This document shows, piece by piece, positions 8,651 to 17,628 of a stretch of DNA of 64,000 nt; the stretch's first letter is position 1; each line of letters opens with the position of its first letter. The DNA comes from CAWCDJ01 sp963794265. GTDB taxonomy: Bacteria > Acidobacteriota > Terriglobia > Bryobacterales > Bryobacteraceae. Where the stretch lies: contig CAWCDJ010000007.1 in assembly GCA_963794265.1 (NCBI GenBank), positions 744,001 to 808,000 of the forward strand, written 5' to 3'. Below the pieces are notes generated by a model. The model had not been told where the DNA came from and made no database searches. It saw only the letters and a program-made list of their open reading frames with translations. The translations under genes were made by a program, and so were the position numbers.

Positions 8651-9826
8651 TTACGAGGTGTCCGGTTCACGTCGCCGGCAGAGCCGGCGTCGTAGTTCGC
8701 GCGGCACGATCACTTCGACCGTCTCGACGGCGCCGCCGCAGTGCGGGCATCGCCGGCCGGGCGGTGCTTCGCCGGACGGATCGGGTTCGGCTGCGGCCAG
8801 TAGTGCGCGGCAGCGGGCGGCCCGTTCCTTCCGGCGCCGATTGGCCATCCAGCCGTAGTAGCGAATCCGCACCAAGCCCTTGGGAAGAACGTGCAGCAGA
8901 AAACGCCGGATGAACTCCTCGGCGGCCAGCGTCATCTTGCGCTTCTTGCCGCCGTGGGCGTAGTCCTTCCAGCGGAACGTCACCTTGCCGTCTTGCATGT
9001 CGATGAGCCGGTGATTGGAAATGGCCACCCGGTGCGTGTAACGAGCCAGATAGTGCAGCACATGTTCCGGCCCGCCGAACGGCTTTCTTACATCGACGAT
9101 CCATGTGTGACGATGCAGCAGGCGGAGGAATGCCGCGAATCCGCGCGGCTCTGAGAGGCAGGCCAGCGACCCGTGAAACGCGAGTTGCTTCCGCCGAAAC
9201 AGAGACTTCAAGCCGTCGTGAAACTTGCCGCGAAAGACTGTCGCGAGCACGTCCTTGGGCGCGAAGAAACCAGCCGCTTTCGGCCGCACCCACGCGTCGC
9301 CGCCAGGAGCGAAGCCCCCGGCCGGCACGACGCAATGCAGATGCGGATGATGGGTAAGCGTTTGTCCCCAGGTGTGCAGCACGCACAGAAAACCGATATC
9401 CGTGCCCAGCCGCTTGGGATTGGCCGCGACCTCCAGCAGCGTAGCCGAGGCGCAGCGGAACAGCAGGTTGTATAGCAGCCGCTTGTTCTGCAGTATCAGT
9501 TCGGAAAGCTGATGAGGGACCGTGAACACGATGTGAAAGTAGTTGACCGGGACCAGCTCGCGCGTGCGCGCCGCTACCCAGCGGTCGCGCGCCGCCGTCT
9601 GACACTTCGGGCAGTGGCGGTTGCGGCAGGAGTTGAAGGAGAAGCCGAGGTCTTCGCCGCAATCTATGCAGCGGTCGCGATGCCGGCCGAGCGCCGCCGT
9701 GCGGCAGCGCTCGATGGCGCGGATGACCTTGTGTTGTGGCCAGGAGACGCGAGCGCGACTGCGTTCGACGAAGCGTGCGGCGTACGCGCGGAAGATGTCG
9801 GCCACCTCCAGGGCGGGCCGGCTCAT
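8651..9826 (-). CDS. IS91-family HUH transposase (391 aa)
   Basis: This protein drives rolling-circle-type transposition by nicking single-stranded ends. The N-terminus has a zinc-binding cluster (CIDCGEDLGFSF, then CRNRHCPKCQ). The HUH metal motif is HPHLHCVVPAGG and the catalytic Tyr probably lies in LARYTHRVAISNHRL. A second CxxC (CPHCGGAVETVE) lies near the C-terminus. The ATG at 9826 overlaps the stop of the upstream integrase (ATGA), an arrangement common in IS91 relatives that carry a tyrosine recombinase. The gene looks intact. Confidence 0.92.
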   Translation of the reverse strand: MSRPALEVADIFRAYAARFVERSRARVSWPQHKVIRAIERCRTAALGRHRDRCIDCGEDLGFSFNSCRNRHCPKCQTAARDRWVAARTRELVPVNYFHIVFTVPHQLSELILQNKRLLYNLLFRCASATLLEVAANPKRLGTDIGFLCVLHTWGQTLTHHPHLHCVVPAGGFAPGGDAWVRPKAAGFFAPKDVLATVFRGKFHDGLKSLFRRKQLAFHGSLACLSEPRGFAAFLRLLHRHTWIVDVRKPFGGPEHVLHYLARYTHRVAISNHRLIDMQDGKVTFRWKDYAHGGKKRKMTLAAEEFIRRFLLHVLPKGLVRIRYYGWMANRRRKERAARCRALLAAAEPDPSGEAPPGRRCPHCGGAVETVEVIVPRELRRRLCRRREPDTS

Positions 9827-10036
9827 GACTCGGCCGGCTCCTCATCGCCAGCGAGGCGAATCGTCTCCAGCGGATTGGGCGCGACGTTCAAAGCGCGCGT
9901 GGAGAGATGGAGGTAGACCATCGTCTGACGCGGGTCGGTGTGGCCGAGCAGCGTTTGGACCACGGGCAGGTCGGCGCCGTTGTCGAACAGGTGGGTAGCG
10001 AAGGAATGGCGCCTATGTCGTCGAAGAGATAGTAGA

Positions 10037-10070
10037 CACTATGTACCCTCCCGGATTATGTCGGGTGCTG
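10037..10070 (+). repeat. RIT left inverted repeat (34 bp)
   Basis: Begins CACTATGTACCCTCCCGGAT and is the exact reverse complement of 13422-13455. It is a presumed binding site for the three recombinases. Confidence 0.92.
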
Positions 10071-10166
10071 CCCGCTGGAGGGCGGCAGATCCGTCGGCTT
10101 GAACAGGAACAGCCGACATAGTATTCACTCCTTCACCAGCCCCGTGCTGGACGAAAGGAGTTCACA

Positions 10167-11405
10167 TTGAAATTCGTCGTCGACTGCGACATCGTTCTAT
10201 CCCGGGCGCCCAGTGGCCCCATTGCGGCATACCTGGAGCCATTCGCCAAATCGCTACGCGAGCAGGGATACGCCCCGCAATCCATTCACCGACAGGTTCT
10301 TCTATCCGCCGCTTTCAGCGAATGGCTGGCGCGCCGACAGCCCGTGTTGCAGCGCATCTCCTCGGACCTTGCGCTGCAGTATTTGAGATATCGCTTTCGG
10401 CACGTACGGCCCTCGCGAGGCGATGCAGCTGCGCTGAAGCATCTGCTGGCGTTTCTGCGGCGTGAAGGCGCGATTCCCTCTGAGAAGATCGCCGCATACC
10501 CGGCAACTTCCGCCGAACGGTGCGCGCGCAGGTATGAAGAATACCTCCGGGAAGCGTGTGGCCTTTCACAATCCACGATCATCAACTATGTTCCATTCGT
10601 CCTCGGTTTCCTCGAGGAGTGTTTCGGGACCGGCCCGGTGGTGTGGTCCCAACTGTGCGCGCACGACGTCGTGAGATTTGTGGAGCGCCAGGCTCGGGGT
10701 TTGCATCCCAAACGGTCGAAACTCCTGACCAGCGCTTTGCGCTCGTTCTTCCGATTTGCCCGTTACCGCGGCAAGGTGAAGCTTGATTTGGGCGCCGCGG
10801 TTCCAGTCGTGCCCAATTGGACGATGACAACAGTCCCGCGAGCGATCCCGGCGGATCAGGTCCGGCAGTTGTTGAACAGCATCAACCGCACCACTCCATT
10901 GGGCCGCCGCGATTACGCCGTCCTGCTCCTGCTCGCCAGATTGGGCCTGCGCGCAAGTGAGGCGGCGTTTCTCGAACTCGATGACATCAACTGGAAAGCA
11001 GGGCAGTTGAGCATTCGGGGCAAGGGCGGACAAGGTTGTGACCTGCCTTTGCCCGCGGAGGTTGGCAAGGCGATCGCCGCATATCTGAGAAACGGTCGAC
11101 CGCAGTGCGCTAGTCGGCGAGTCTTCCTCCGCGCCAGAGCGCCGATCTGCGGCTTCCGAGGTGCCAGTGGCGTTGGATCGATAGTCCGTCATCAGCTGCA
11201 GCGCGCCGGAATTGATGCCCCTACTTACGGCGCACATCAGTTTCGCCACGGATTGGCCTGCGAACTGTTGCGACAGGGTGCGTCGCTCGGCGAGATCGGC
11301 GAGGTGCTGGGGCACCAGAGCCCTGAAACCACGAGGATCTACGCCAAAGTGGATCTCGAAGCGCTACGGACACTCGCGTTGCCATGGCCGGGAGGTGCGC
11401 GATGA
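10167..11405 (+). CDS. RIT tyrosine recombinase A (412 aa)
   Basis: First and longest recombinase of the trio. The N-terminal two-thirds hold a SAM-like core-binding domain. The catalytic domain has Arg in LARLGLRASEAAFL, HxxR in HQFRHGLACELL and GHQSPETTRIYAKV with the Tyr. A GGAG-type ribosome binding site lies in GAAAGGAG just upstream of the ATG. The stop overlaps the next start (ATGA), so the three enzymes should be made in fixed proportion. Confidence 0.92.
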   Translation: MKFVVDCDIVLSRAPSGPIAAYLEPFAKSLREQGYAPQSIHRQVLLSAAFSEWLARRQPVLQRISSDLALQYLRYRFRHVRPSRGDAAALKHLLAFLRREGAIPSEKIAAYPATSAERCARRYEEYLREACGLSQSTIINYVPFVLGFLEECFGTGPVVWSQLCAHDVVRFVERQARGLHPKRSKLLTSALRSFFRFARYRGKVKLDLGAAVPVVPNWTMTTVPRAIPADQVRQLLNSINRTTPLGRRDYAVLLLLARLGLRASEAAFLELDDINWKAGQLSIRGKGGQGCDLPLPAEVGKAIAAYLRNGRPQCASRRVFLRARAPICGFRGASGVGSIVRHQLQRAGIDAPTYGAHQFRHGLACELLRQGASLGEIGEVLGHQSPETTRIYAKVDLEALRTLALPWPGGAR

Positions 11406-12346
11406 ACACACTTCGCCAAGACCTGCAGCATTACTTATCAATGCGGCGTGGATTGGGTTTCCAGTTGAGGGAAGCGGGCAAAGGGCTGGCTGATTTTGTC
11501 GGCTTTCTGGAGGAGCGCAAGGCCCGCTACATCACTCGCGAACTCGCGCTCGCGTGGGCGCAACAACCGCAGAAAGTCCAATCGGCGGGATGGGCCCGAC
11601 GCCTCGGTTTTGTGCGCGGGTTCGCCCGGTATCGCAGTGCCACCGATCCGCGCACAGAGGTTCCTCCCCAGGGGCTGTTACCTTTCCGTGCGAAACGAGC
11701 ACGACCATATATCTATTCTGATGCCGAGATCCGCAGCTTATTGCGTGCCGCTCTCGACATGCCGTATCGCTTCGAGGGCGGCAAACTCCGACCCTGGATG
11801 TTCCATTGTTTGTTCGGGCTGCTCAGCGTTGCGGGCCTGCGCATCGGAGAAGCACGCAACCTTGAACTTCAGGACGTCGATCTGAAGGCCGCAGTGTTGA
11901 CAATCCGCGGCGCCAAATTCGGCAAGACTCGTCTGGTTCCCCTACATGCCTCAACCTGCAGAGTGCTCGCAGATTACATTGCCCGGCGTCGCCGTCATTG
12001 GGCGGGACGAACCGTCTCCTCCTATCTGTTTGTTTCCAGCTGGGGCAATCGCGTGGATGGCGGAGAGATTCACCGAACCTTTTATGCATTGTCCCGGAAA
12101 ATCGGTCTGCGCGGCGGCGCCGACAGCCACGGTCCTCGTTTGCATGACATGCGACACCGGTTTGCGACCAATACTCTTGTTCGATGGTACCGGTCGGGGC
12201 AGGATCCCGAACGGAAACTGCCCCTGTTGTCCACCTATCTTGGCCATGTCCACATCGCCGACACGCAGTGGTATTTGGAGAGTTCTCCGGAACTGATGCG
12301 GGAGGCGATGCACCGGCTCGAGCAGAGATGGAAGGATCGACCATGA
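11402..12346 (+). CDS. RIT tyrosine recombinase B (314 aa)
   Basis: The start is the ATG overlapping the stop of gene A; an upstream in-frame ATG at 11384 lies inside gene A and is less likely. Catalytic motifs are SVAGLRIGEARNLEL (Arg), HDMRHRFATNTLV (HxxR) and LGHVHIADTQWYLES (Tyr). The insertion between the HxxR box and GHVHI (RWYRSGQDPERKLPLLSTY) is shared with the recombinase remnant at 22417-22743, which marks that remnant as a relative of RIT gene B. Confidence 0.92.
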   Translation: MNTLRQDLQHYLSMRRGLGFQLREAGKGLADFVGFLEERKARYITRELALAWAQQPQKVQSAGWARRLGFVRGFARYRSATDPRTEVPPQGLLPFRAKRARPYIYSDAEIRSLLRAALDMPYRFEGGKLRPWMFHCLFGLLSVAGLRIGEARNLELQDVDLKAAVLTIRGAKFGKTRLVPLHASTCRVLADYIARRRRHWAGRTVSSYLFVSSWGNRVDGGEIHRTFYALSRKIGLRGGADSHGPRLHDMRHRFATNTLVRWYRSGQDPERKLPLLSTYLGHVHIADTQWYLESSPELMREAMHRLEQRWKDRP

Positions 12347-13341
12347 AAAGCCCGATCAGCCTGGCCGTATTGCTGGAGCGTTTCTTTACCCAGCGCCTGA
12401 TGCAGCAGCGTCAGGCAAGTCCGCACACGATCACCTCCTACCGTGATACTTTCTGCCAGTTTCTGAAGTTTAGCGAACAGCGGCTAAAACAGGCGCCATC
12501 CCGGCTGAGCTTTCATCAGATTGATGCGCCCCTAATCACCGCATTTCTGGACCATCTTGAAAAGCAGGGCGGCATCAGCAGTCGCAGCCGTAACCTCCGC
12601 CTGACAGCGTTGCGGTCATTTTTTCGTTTTGCGGCGTTCGAGGCGCCTGCCCATTCCGCGCAGATCCAGCGTGTCCTTGCAATTCCCAGCAAGCGGTTCA
12701 CGCGCACGTTGGTCGAGTTTCTCACTCGCGCCGAAGTCGATGCATTGCTCGCTGCTCCGGATCAGAACACCTGGCTTGGCCGGCGTGATCACGCGTTCAT
12801 TCTGCTGGCCGTACAGACGGGACTTCGCTTATCCGAAATGACGGCTCTCAAGCGTGAGAACGTCATCGTCGGAGCCGGCGCCCACATACGGGTAATCGGG
12901 AAAGGGCGGAAGGAACGCTGCACACCCGTCGCGAAATCCACACTTGCGGTGTTAAAAGCGTGGCTGCGCGAGCCGCAACGAGGCAACGGCCAGGTGTTGT
13001 TCCCCAGTATCCACGGTCAACCCCTTAGCGTTCACGGCGTGCAGTATATGCTGAACAAGCATCGTGTGGCAGCCTCCAGCGTGTGCGCATCTCTGAAAGA
13101 GAAGCGTGTCACTGTCCACCGTCTGAGGCACACCATGGCCATGGACCTTTTGCAAGCGGGCGTGGACCGCTCAGTCATTGCATTATGGCTCGGGCACGAA
13201 CGGCTTGAAACCACACAGATCTACCTCGAAGCCACGATCGCAATCAAGGAGAGGGCGCTCGCAAAGACATCGCCGATAAACGGTAAGCCCGGTCGCTACA
13301 AACCTGGCGACCGCCTTCTCGAATTCCTCACCAGCCTATAG
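12343..13341 (+). CDS. RIT tyrosine recombinase C (332 aa)
   Basis: The start overlaps the stop of gene B (ATGA at 12343). Catalytic motifs are VQTGLRLSEMTAL (Arg), HRLRHTMAMDLL (HxxR) and LGHERLETTQIYLEA (Tyr). With A and B it forms the standard RIT set, in which all three recombinases are thought to be needed for movement. All catalytic residues are present in the three genes, so the element may still be active. Confidence 0.92.
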   Translation: MKSPISLAVLLERFFTQRLMQQRQASPHTITSYRDTFCQFLKFSEQRLKQAPSRLSFHQIDAPLITAFLDHLEKQGGISSRSRNLRLTALRSFFRFAAFEAPAHSAQIQRVLAIPSKRFTRTLVEFLTRAEVDALLAAPDQNTWLGRRDHAFILLAVQTGLRLSEMTALKRENVIVGAGAHIRVIGKGRKERCTPVAKSTLAVLKAWLREPQRGNGQVLFPSIHGQPLSVHGVQYMLNKHRVAASSVCASLKEKRVTVHRLRHTMAMDLLQAGVDRSVIALWLGHERLETTQIYLEATIAIKERALAKTSPINGKPGRYKPGDRLLEFLTSL

Positions 13342-13381
13342 ACCCAAAACTATGTAGCTCGAAATGCCCGAACATCAATGA

Positions 13382-13406
13382 AAGGGCCCTGCATCTCGGG
13401 GCCCTT
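13382..13406 (+). terminator. Probable rho-independent terminator of the RIT operon
   Basis: Stem AAGGGCCC (13382-13389) and GGGCCCTT (13399-13406) with a 9-nt loop, followed by CTTC, lies 40 bp after the last recombinase stop. The T-tract is weak. Confidence 0.6.
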
Positions 13407-13421
13407 CTTCGCAAACCCTCT

Positions 13422-13455
13422 CAGCACCCGACATAATCCGGGAGGGTACATAGTG
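13422..13455 (-). repeat. RIT right inverted repeat (34 bp)
   Basis: Exact reverse complement of 10037-10070. Confidence 0.92.
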
Positions 13456-14138
13456 CCGCAGCGTGTGCGGGTGAATGGGCTTGGTGATGCCGGCGCGACG
13501 GGCGCTGACGCGGCAGGCGTGCCAGACCGTTTTGTCGGTGATGGGTTCGCCCGGGCGTTTCATCTGCCGACTGGGGAACATCCAGCCGTTCCGGTGTTTG
13601 ACCGAGCGGTAGTAGGTCCGCAGTTGATCGAGGAGCTTCTGGCTGAGGGGGACCTCGCGAGGCTTGTCGCCTTTGCCGTGCGGGATTCGGAGCATCTTCC
13701 GCTCCTTATCGATGTCGTCGGGGCGCATGCGGCACAACTCGGCCCGGCGCATGCCTGTGGAGTAGAGCGTCATGAGAATGGTGCGGTAGCGGAGGTTGGG
13801 GGCGGCGTCGATGAGGCGGGCGACCTCCTCGGCGCTGAGGATGATGGGAATCTCGTATTTATGGATGCGGGGTAGCGGGAGGTCCTCCCGCGAATACCGC
13901 CGGCGCAACACTTTGTTGTAGAGGAAGCGCAGCGCCGAGATCTCGACAGAGATCGAATGCGGCTTGACCTTCTGCTCGAGGCGGTGGAGTTGGTATTGCC
14001 GGACGTGCTCAATGCCGAGCTTTTCAGGCGAGCAATGGAAGTATTCGGCGAACCGCCGGATAGCCGACACATAGGCATGTGCGGTAGCTTGAGTGTAATT
14101 GCGGCGCTCGATCTCTTCGAGCAGCCGTTTGCGAAGTG

Positions 14139-14162
14139 GGGTCACAGGATCTCCTGTGACCC
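14139..14162. repeat. 24-bp palindrome at the integrase start
   Basis: Arms GGGTCACAGGA and TCCTGTGACCC, 11 bp each, around a 2-bp centre, perfect. It covers the two candidate GTG starts of the IS91-associated integrase, so it could be an operator or the origin end of the IS91-type unit. Confidence 0.6.
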
Positions 14163-14290
14163 ACACTATTCGGGAGCGCCGTCCGCCGCATCCTTTGCGT
14201 ACGCGTAGCGTCCGCCGCGCCAGCGGCTCGGTTCAAACGGGGATACCGGAAAAGTACTCTAGTCTCCAGCACCGTGCGGCCGTGATTTTT

Positions 14291-14311
14291 GGGGAACAAT
14301 ACGGGAACATC
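14291..14311. repeat. 21-bp direct repeat, left copy
   Basis: GGGGAACAATACGGGAACAT plus C, repeated exactly at 14521-14541. The two copies bracket the tRNA-Phe-like fragment and look like an attachment-core duplication from integrase-mediated insertion. Confidence 0.7.
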
Positions 14312-14401
14312 GAGCAGGCGAAAGGAGGCGAAAGCAGCCGAGACCAGCGCAATGTGCTGCCCCGACGAGTTCTTTGTTCCCTGAACTTTGCCCGTGGTTT
14401 C

Positions 14402-14474
14402 CATCGTTTAGCCGAGTTGGTAAGCCGCCCTGAAAAGGCTGGCGGCGGCGGTTCGATTCCGTCCCTGGCGACCA
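14402..14474 (+). tRNA. tRNA-Phe-like gene fragment (GAA), 5' acceptor strand lost
   Basis: The 3' part matches tRNA-Phe: anticodon loop CTGAAAA, T-arm GGTTCGATTCC and acceptor strand CCCTGGCG followed by an encoded CCA. The expected 5' strand (GCCAGGG) is absent and the anticodon stem has a mismatch, so this is probably not a working tRNA but the piece that an integrating element carries to restore its target. Confidence 0.6.
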
Positions 14475-14520
14475 CATTCCAAAGCACTTAGCAGCAGCCA
14501 GAAACATCAGTTATTACCTT

Positions 14521-14541
14521 GGGGAACAATACGGGAACATC
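14521..14541. repeat. 21-bp direct repeat, right copy
   Basis: Identical to 14291-14311. It lies at the stop of the leftward integrase remnant, the usual place for an attachment core. Confidence 0.7.
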
Positions 14542-14740
14542 AAGCTCCAGACTGTTCCTTCTGATTCCCCGCTTCTCCTTCCAACAGTTTCCACATCTCG
14601 CGGGCGGTGTTGCCCGTCTTGGCGATATGACCTTTGGCCTGCTTCGCGTACCTCTCGGTCATTTTGATGTTCGCGTGCCCCAGGATCTTCGCCAGTTCGT
14701 AGAGGTCGCCGCCATCCCGCGACGCCGTTCTTGGATGCAT
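14540..14740 (-). pseudogene. Tyrosine integrase C-terminal remnant
   Basis: The frame reads DGGDLYELAKILGHANIKMTERYAKQ, the last catalytic box of phage-type integrases with His and Tyr, and then an alpha-helical tail (TAREMWKLLEGEAG). The catalytic Arg and HxxR boxes are missing; upstream sequence shows only frameshifted traces up to about 14870. Its position beside the tRNA-Phe-like fragment and the 21-bp repeats suggests it once integrated an island here. Confidence 0.75.
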
Positions 14741-15707
14741 GCTTGATGTCTATCTGAAAGGTGCCGAAAGCGCCCAACCCCTTCATCCATCCTCTGACAG
14801 CCGCCTTGCGGTTCTTCGTGAACATCGTTTGATGAGCATTCCATCGGTCTTCGCTTCGATCTCGAGGCCGTCTACTCGCGACGGACGCGCGGCCAGCACG
14901 GGTAAAGCCTTCAATATGGCTTCCTTGAAGCAGCCCGGCCGTTCTGGAGATTGGAACTATCGATTGCCCGAATCGTTGATGTCCTCCGGGCTGAAGGCTG
15001 GGGCTGCCACAGCTTTCGAGTGGCCCACGCTTGAACAACGGGTACCGGTCTCACCCCTCCTGTTTCAACTCGCAAATAATCGACAACTCAGTCTCCTCTC
15101 GCCGCAAAGAACAGGCCCAGGCCGGGATGTCAGCAGCTGAGAGCAAATGTGCGATATCTTGTTCATCTCGTTCGATTAGCCGCCAATCCGCGGAGTATTC
15201 CATCCACGTTCGGAACGGATTACCCTTCGCAATGTTCGTGATAATCACCCGGCCACCCGGTGCCAATATTTTCCACATTTCCGTCAAGAGGCATTCCGCC
15301 ACCTTGTCAGGAAGATAGTCAAACAGACCGCCTGCGACGATCAGATCAAACCGGCTCGATCTACTCAGCCGTTTGACAGCCTTAAGCGCATTTCCATTGA
15401 TCCTCTGTAGCCGTAGCGCATAAGGGCCAAGCCTCTGCTCGACCTTAGTCATAGCAGCCGTATCTTGGTCATTTAGAACTAATTCGCCGCGGAAGCAACG
15501 TAGGGCAGGCCCTAGGGAGACGAGGTCCGAGCAAGACCCACACGCAACTGACAATATCGTGCAGCACGGGTGCATGCTGATAGCCTCGGCGATTGCCTCA
15601 GCCTGTGCTCGAACCTTGTTCCGATGTTGTTGGGCGATTACGGAGTGGAGTGCAACCTGTTCCAAATACCATGCCCACGTGCCAGGCTGGCTGTGATTTC
15701 GGCTATT

Positions 15708-15715
15708 CAAAATGT
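15708..15715. repeat. Target-site duplication of ISL3-B copy 1
   Basis: CAAAATGT at 15708-15715 and 17062-17069 flanks the IS directly. Confidence 0.92.
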
Positions 15716-17061
15716 GGCTCTGAGCAGGAATCTGACGGGACCCGCAATTTAGGCGGCTTTCTTGAAAACCACAAATTCGGTCCTCGTTGCTGCCATGCGC
15801 TGCGCCTTCAGCAGCAGATATCGTAGATTCTTGTAGCCGCGGCCCCGTCGAAGCAGCGATTTGATGTTGCCGTTGATCGCTTCGACCACTCCCAGCCGCA
15901 CCTTCGTCCGGCAGTAGTTCAGAATCCCGTCGAGGTGATCCAAGAGCATCAACGCCAATTTACGGAACGGTTCCAGCCGCTGCCATCGAAGCTGATCGAT
16001 CCACCGTTGGAGGTAGTTCAGCATCGCGCCTTCGTATTGATACGTCCAGAGCCGGTCCAGACTCTCTTTCAGTAGATAGGCCTTGAACACCTTCCGGTTG
16101 AGAGCGAACAACGCAGTCAACTCCTGGCGCTTGCTCGAGGACAAGTTCACCCAGCGAGTGAGCAGCAGCCACCGCTTGCCCTTCACCAGATCGCGCATCT
16201 GCCCTCCTTTGCGGAAGAATTCGGCCCGACGTACCTCGTCAACCGCTTGGTTGGCGTGCTGCATGACGTGGAACTTGTCGTACACGATCCGGCAGTTCGG
16301 CGCATGCTGTTCGATGCTCAGCCGGTACGGTTCCCACATGTCCACGCAAGCCGCCGTAATCCGCATCCGCTGGCCACGGCTCAGTTCGCTTTCGAAGAAC
16401 TCGTCCAGCGTTTCCTTCCTCCGCTCCCGACCAAACCAAAGCGGCTCACCGCTGTCCAGGTTGCTGACCACCGTGATGAACTTCTGCTTCTTCCCCAGAT
16501 GGATCTCGTCCACCCCCATTTGCACCAACGCCGGCTTTCGCCGCATCGCCGCCCACCGTTCCAGGTACCGCAGGTCAATCGCGCGAACCGTGCTCGGCGC
16601 CAATCCAAACCGCCGTGCCACCTGCCGCGCCGACGCACCTTCGCAGGCTTGGCCCACCGCGTCCTCGAACCGCTTGCTGAACGGCGCTTTGCTCGGCAAC
16701 TGCGGCACCTTCTCGATCTTGATTCCGCAATCCGGGCAGCACACCCGGTATACCTCGACCACCACGGTCGTGCGGAACTCCATGCAGGGCAGATCGCGCA
16801 CCTCACGTTCGCTGACGTCGTGCGCTGCCTCCAGTTTCCGTCCGCAGCCAGAGCAAACCAGCTTCCGATTCCCTCGCTTGCGTCGGACCCAAAGCTTGAG
16901 CGTCTTGCCGCGTTCGTTGATCTCGTGTCGGTAAACCCGATATCCGGGCCACCCCAGTAATTTCGTCAGTTCGCTGTCTCGCAAACCGCTGAGTGTACCG
17001 GAATCCCGTCCTCTGTGAAAAGCCGCCCTGCTTGGCGTCTATCGAATTCCTGCTCAGAGCC
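15716..17061 (-). mobile_element. ISL3-B copy 1 (ISL3-family IS, 1346 bp)
   Basis: Terminal inverted repeats share GGCTCTGAGCAGGAAT at both ends and the IS sits in a perfect 8-bp duplication. Copies of the same length are at 31621-32966 and 34165-35510. ISL3-B and ISL3-A are separate lineages: their transposases share only the general family layout. Confidence 0.93.
15749..16984 (-). CDS. ISL3-family transposase (411 aa), ISL3-B copy 1
   Basis: N-terminal zinc-ribbon (CSGCGRKLEAAHDV, then CCPDCGIKIEKVP), helix-turn-helix (SARQVARRFGLAPSTVRAID), then the DDE core with MGVDEIHLGKKQKF, AACVDMWEPYRLSI and YDKFHVMQHANQAVDEVR; VVEAINGNIKSL near the end holds the likely third acidic residue. Complete and presumably functional. 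Confidence 0.93.
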   Translation of the reverse strand: MRDSELTKLLGWPGYRVYRHEINERGKTLKLWVRRKRGNRKLVCSGCGRKLEAAHDVSEREVRDLPCMEFRTTVVVEVYRVCCPDCGIKIEKVPQLPSKAPFSKRFEDAVGQACEGASARQVARRFGLAPSTVRAIDLRYLERWAAMRRKPALVQMGVDEIHLGKKQKFITVVSNLDSGEPLWFGRERRKETLDEFFESELSRGQRMRITAACVDMWEPYRLSIEQHAPNCRIVYDKFHVMQHANQAVDEVRRAEFFRKGGQMRDLVKGKRWLLLTRWVNLSSSKRQELTALFALNRKVFKAYLLKESLDRLWTYQYEGAMLNYLQRWIDQLRWQRLEPFRKLALMLLDHLDGILNYCRTKVRLGVVEAINGNIKSLLRRGRGYKNLRYLLLKAQRMAATRTEFVVFKKAA

Positions 17062-17628
17062 CAAAATGTATTCCACCGTTTCAAAATCGCCTGGGTACCC
17101 ACGCGGCCACGTTTGCAAGCGCCGGATAAAAACAGAACGAGACTGAACTTTCCTAGCGGCCTCGAATGCGGCAACGATTTCGGCTCGGCAGCGGCCGGCT
17201 AGCTCCATCTGACGAGCGGCAGCTGTCAGTTCGTAGAGCATCGTTACGGCTTCCAAATACGCCACTGTTGGATCACTCGATGCTCTGGCCGGCAATCGCT
17301 CAATTCGCTTAATAGCTTCGCTCGCGTCACCCACTCCTTCCAGCGTACGGGGAGGGGCTGTCGAAACTAACGCATGTTGATTCGGTTGCATATACTGGTT
17401 CCCCACGTAGCTGTCCTCCACGCAAAGTAATAGGCGCGAGTGCTGCGCCGGCACAGGATGCACGTCAACATCAATCGGCACCGTGCTGTTATGCACGACG
17501 TTGTTTGACGTACTCCACCGTGAATCTATCCCGTCAGTGTATTGACCCACGCGGTAAGATTGCTGCTCAGTGTCCCACTGCCGAGATCTCCGGGTCGGGC
17601 AATCCACTGACTAGTACATTCCAACACC

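Larger units (their letters stand above)
10012..13458 (+). mobile_element. Recombinase-in-trio (RIT) element, complete
   Basis: Three overlapping tyrosine recombinase genes lie between 34-bp perfect inverted repeats (10037-10070 and 13422-13455). The outer boundary is set from the reconstructed target gene and is uncertain by a few bases because the joint shares GC/CG. Shorter copies of the core CTATGT occur outside and inside the main repeats (10014-10019 region, 10114-10119 region, 13350 region), as is usual for RIT ends with several subterminal repeats. Confidence 0.9.
9823..14166 (-). pseudogene. IS91-associated tyrosine integrase split by the RIT element
   Basis: The 5' part (14166-13459) encodes the core-binding domain and box I (LYSTGMRRAELCRM) up to HPHTL. 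The 3' part (10011-9823) resumes with RHSFATHLFDNGADLP and ends with GHTDPRQTMVYLHLSTRA carrying the Tyr. Joined, they give 897 nt, an exact 299 codons. The break falls inside the HxxR box (HTLRH). The last codons overlap the transposase start. The start could be GTG at 14166 or GTG at 14145, the latter just inside a palindrome. The integrase is inactive while the RIT is present. Confidence 0.88.
15051..17391 (-). pseudogene. RGYPGD-type SAM methyltransferase split by ISL3-B
   Basis: Removing the IS and one CAAAATGT copy joins 17391-17062 to 15707-15051 in one frame of 328 residues. The N-terminal half is helical and contains RGYPGDFETVEYIL; the C-terminal half is a class I methyltransferase with SVACGSCSDL (glycine loop I), LNDQD, RINGNAL and DLIVAGGLFDYLPD, LAPGGRVIITNI. 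This layout matches proteins annotated as extracellular-factor 3-OH-palmitate methyl ester biosynthesis proteins (PhcB-like). It lies downstream of a second member of the family, so the two probably formed an operon making or modifying a lipid-derived signal. The insertion separates the RGYPGD region from the SAM-binding fold. Confidence 0.8.

Noticed and set aside
14233..14487. Leftward frame reading VARDGIEPPPPAFSG
   Set aside because: This is the antisense translation of the tRNA-Phe-like fragment, a known source of false proteins.
16083..16934. 283-codon rightward frame inside ISL3-B, repeated in all copies
   Set aside because: It is antisense to the transposase; long antisense frames are expected in GC-rich genes and it has no domain.
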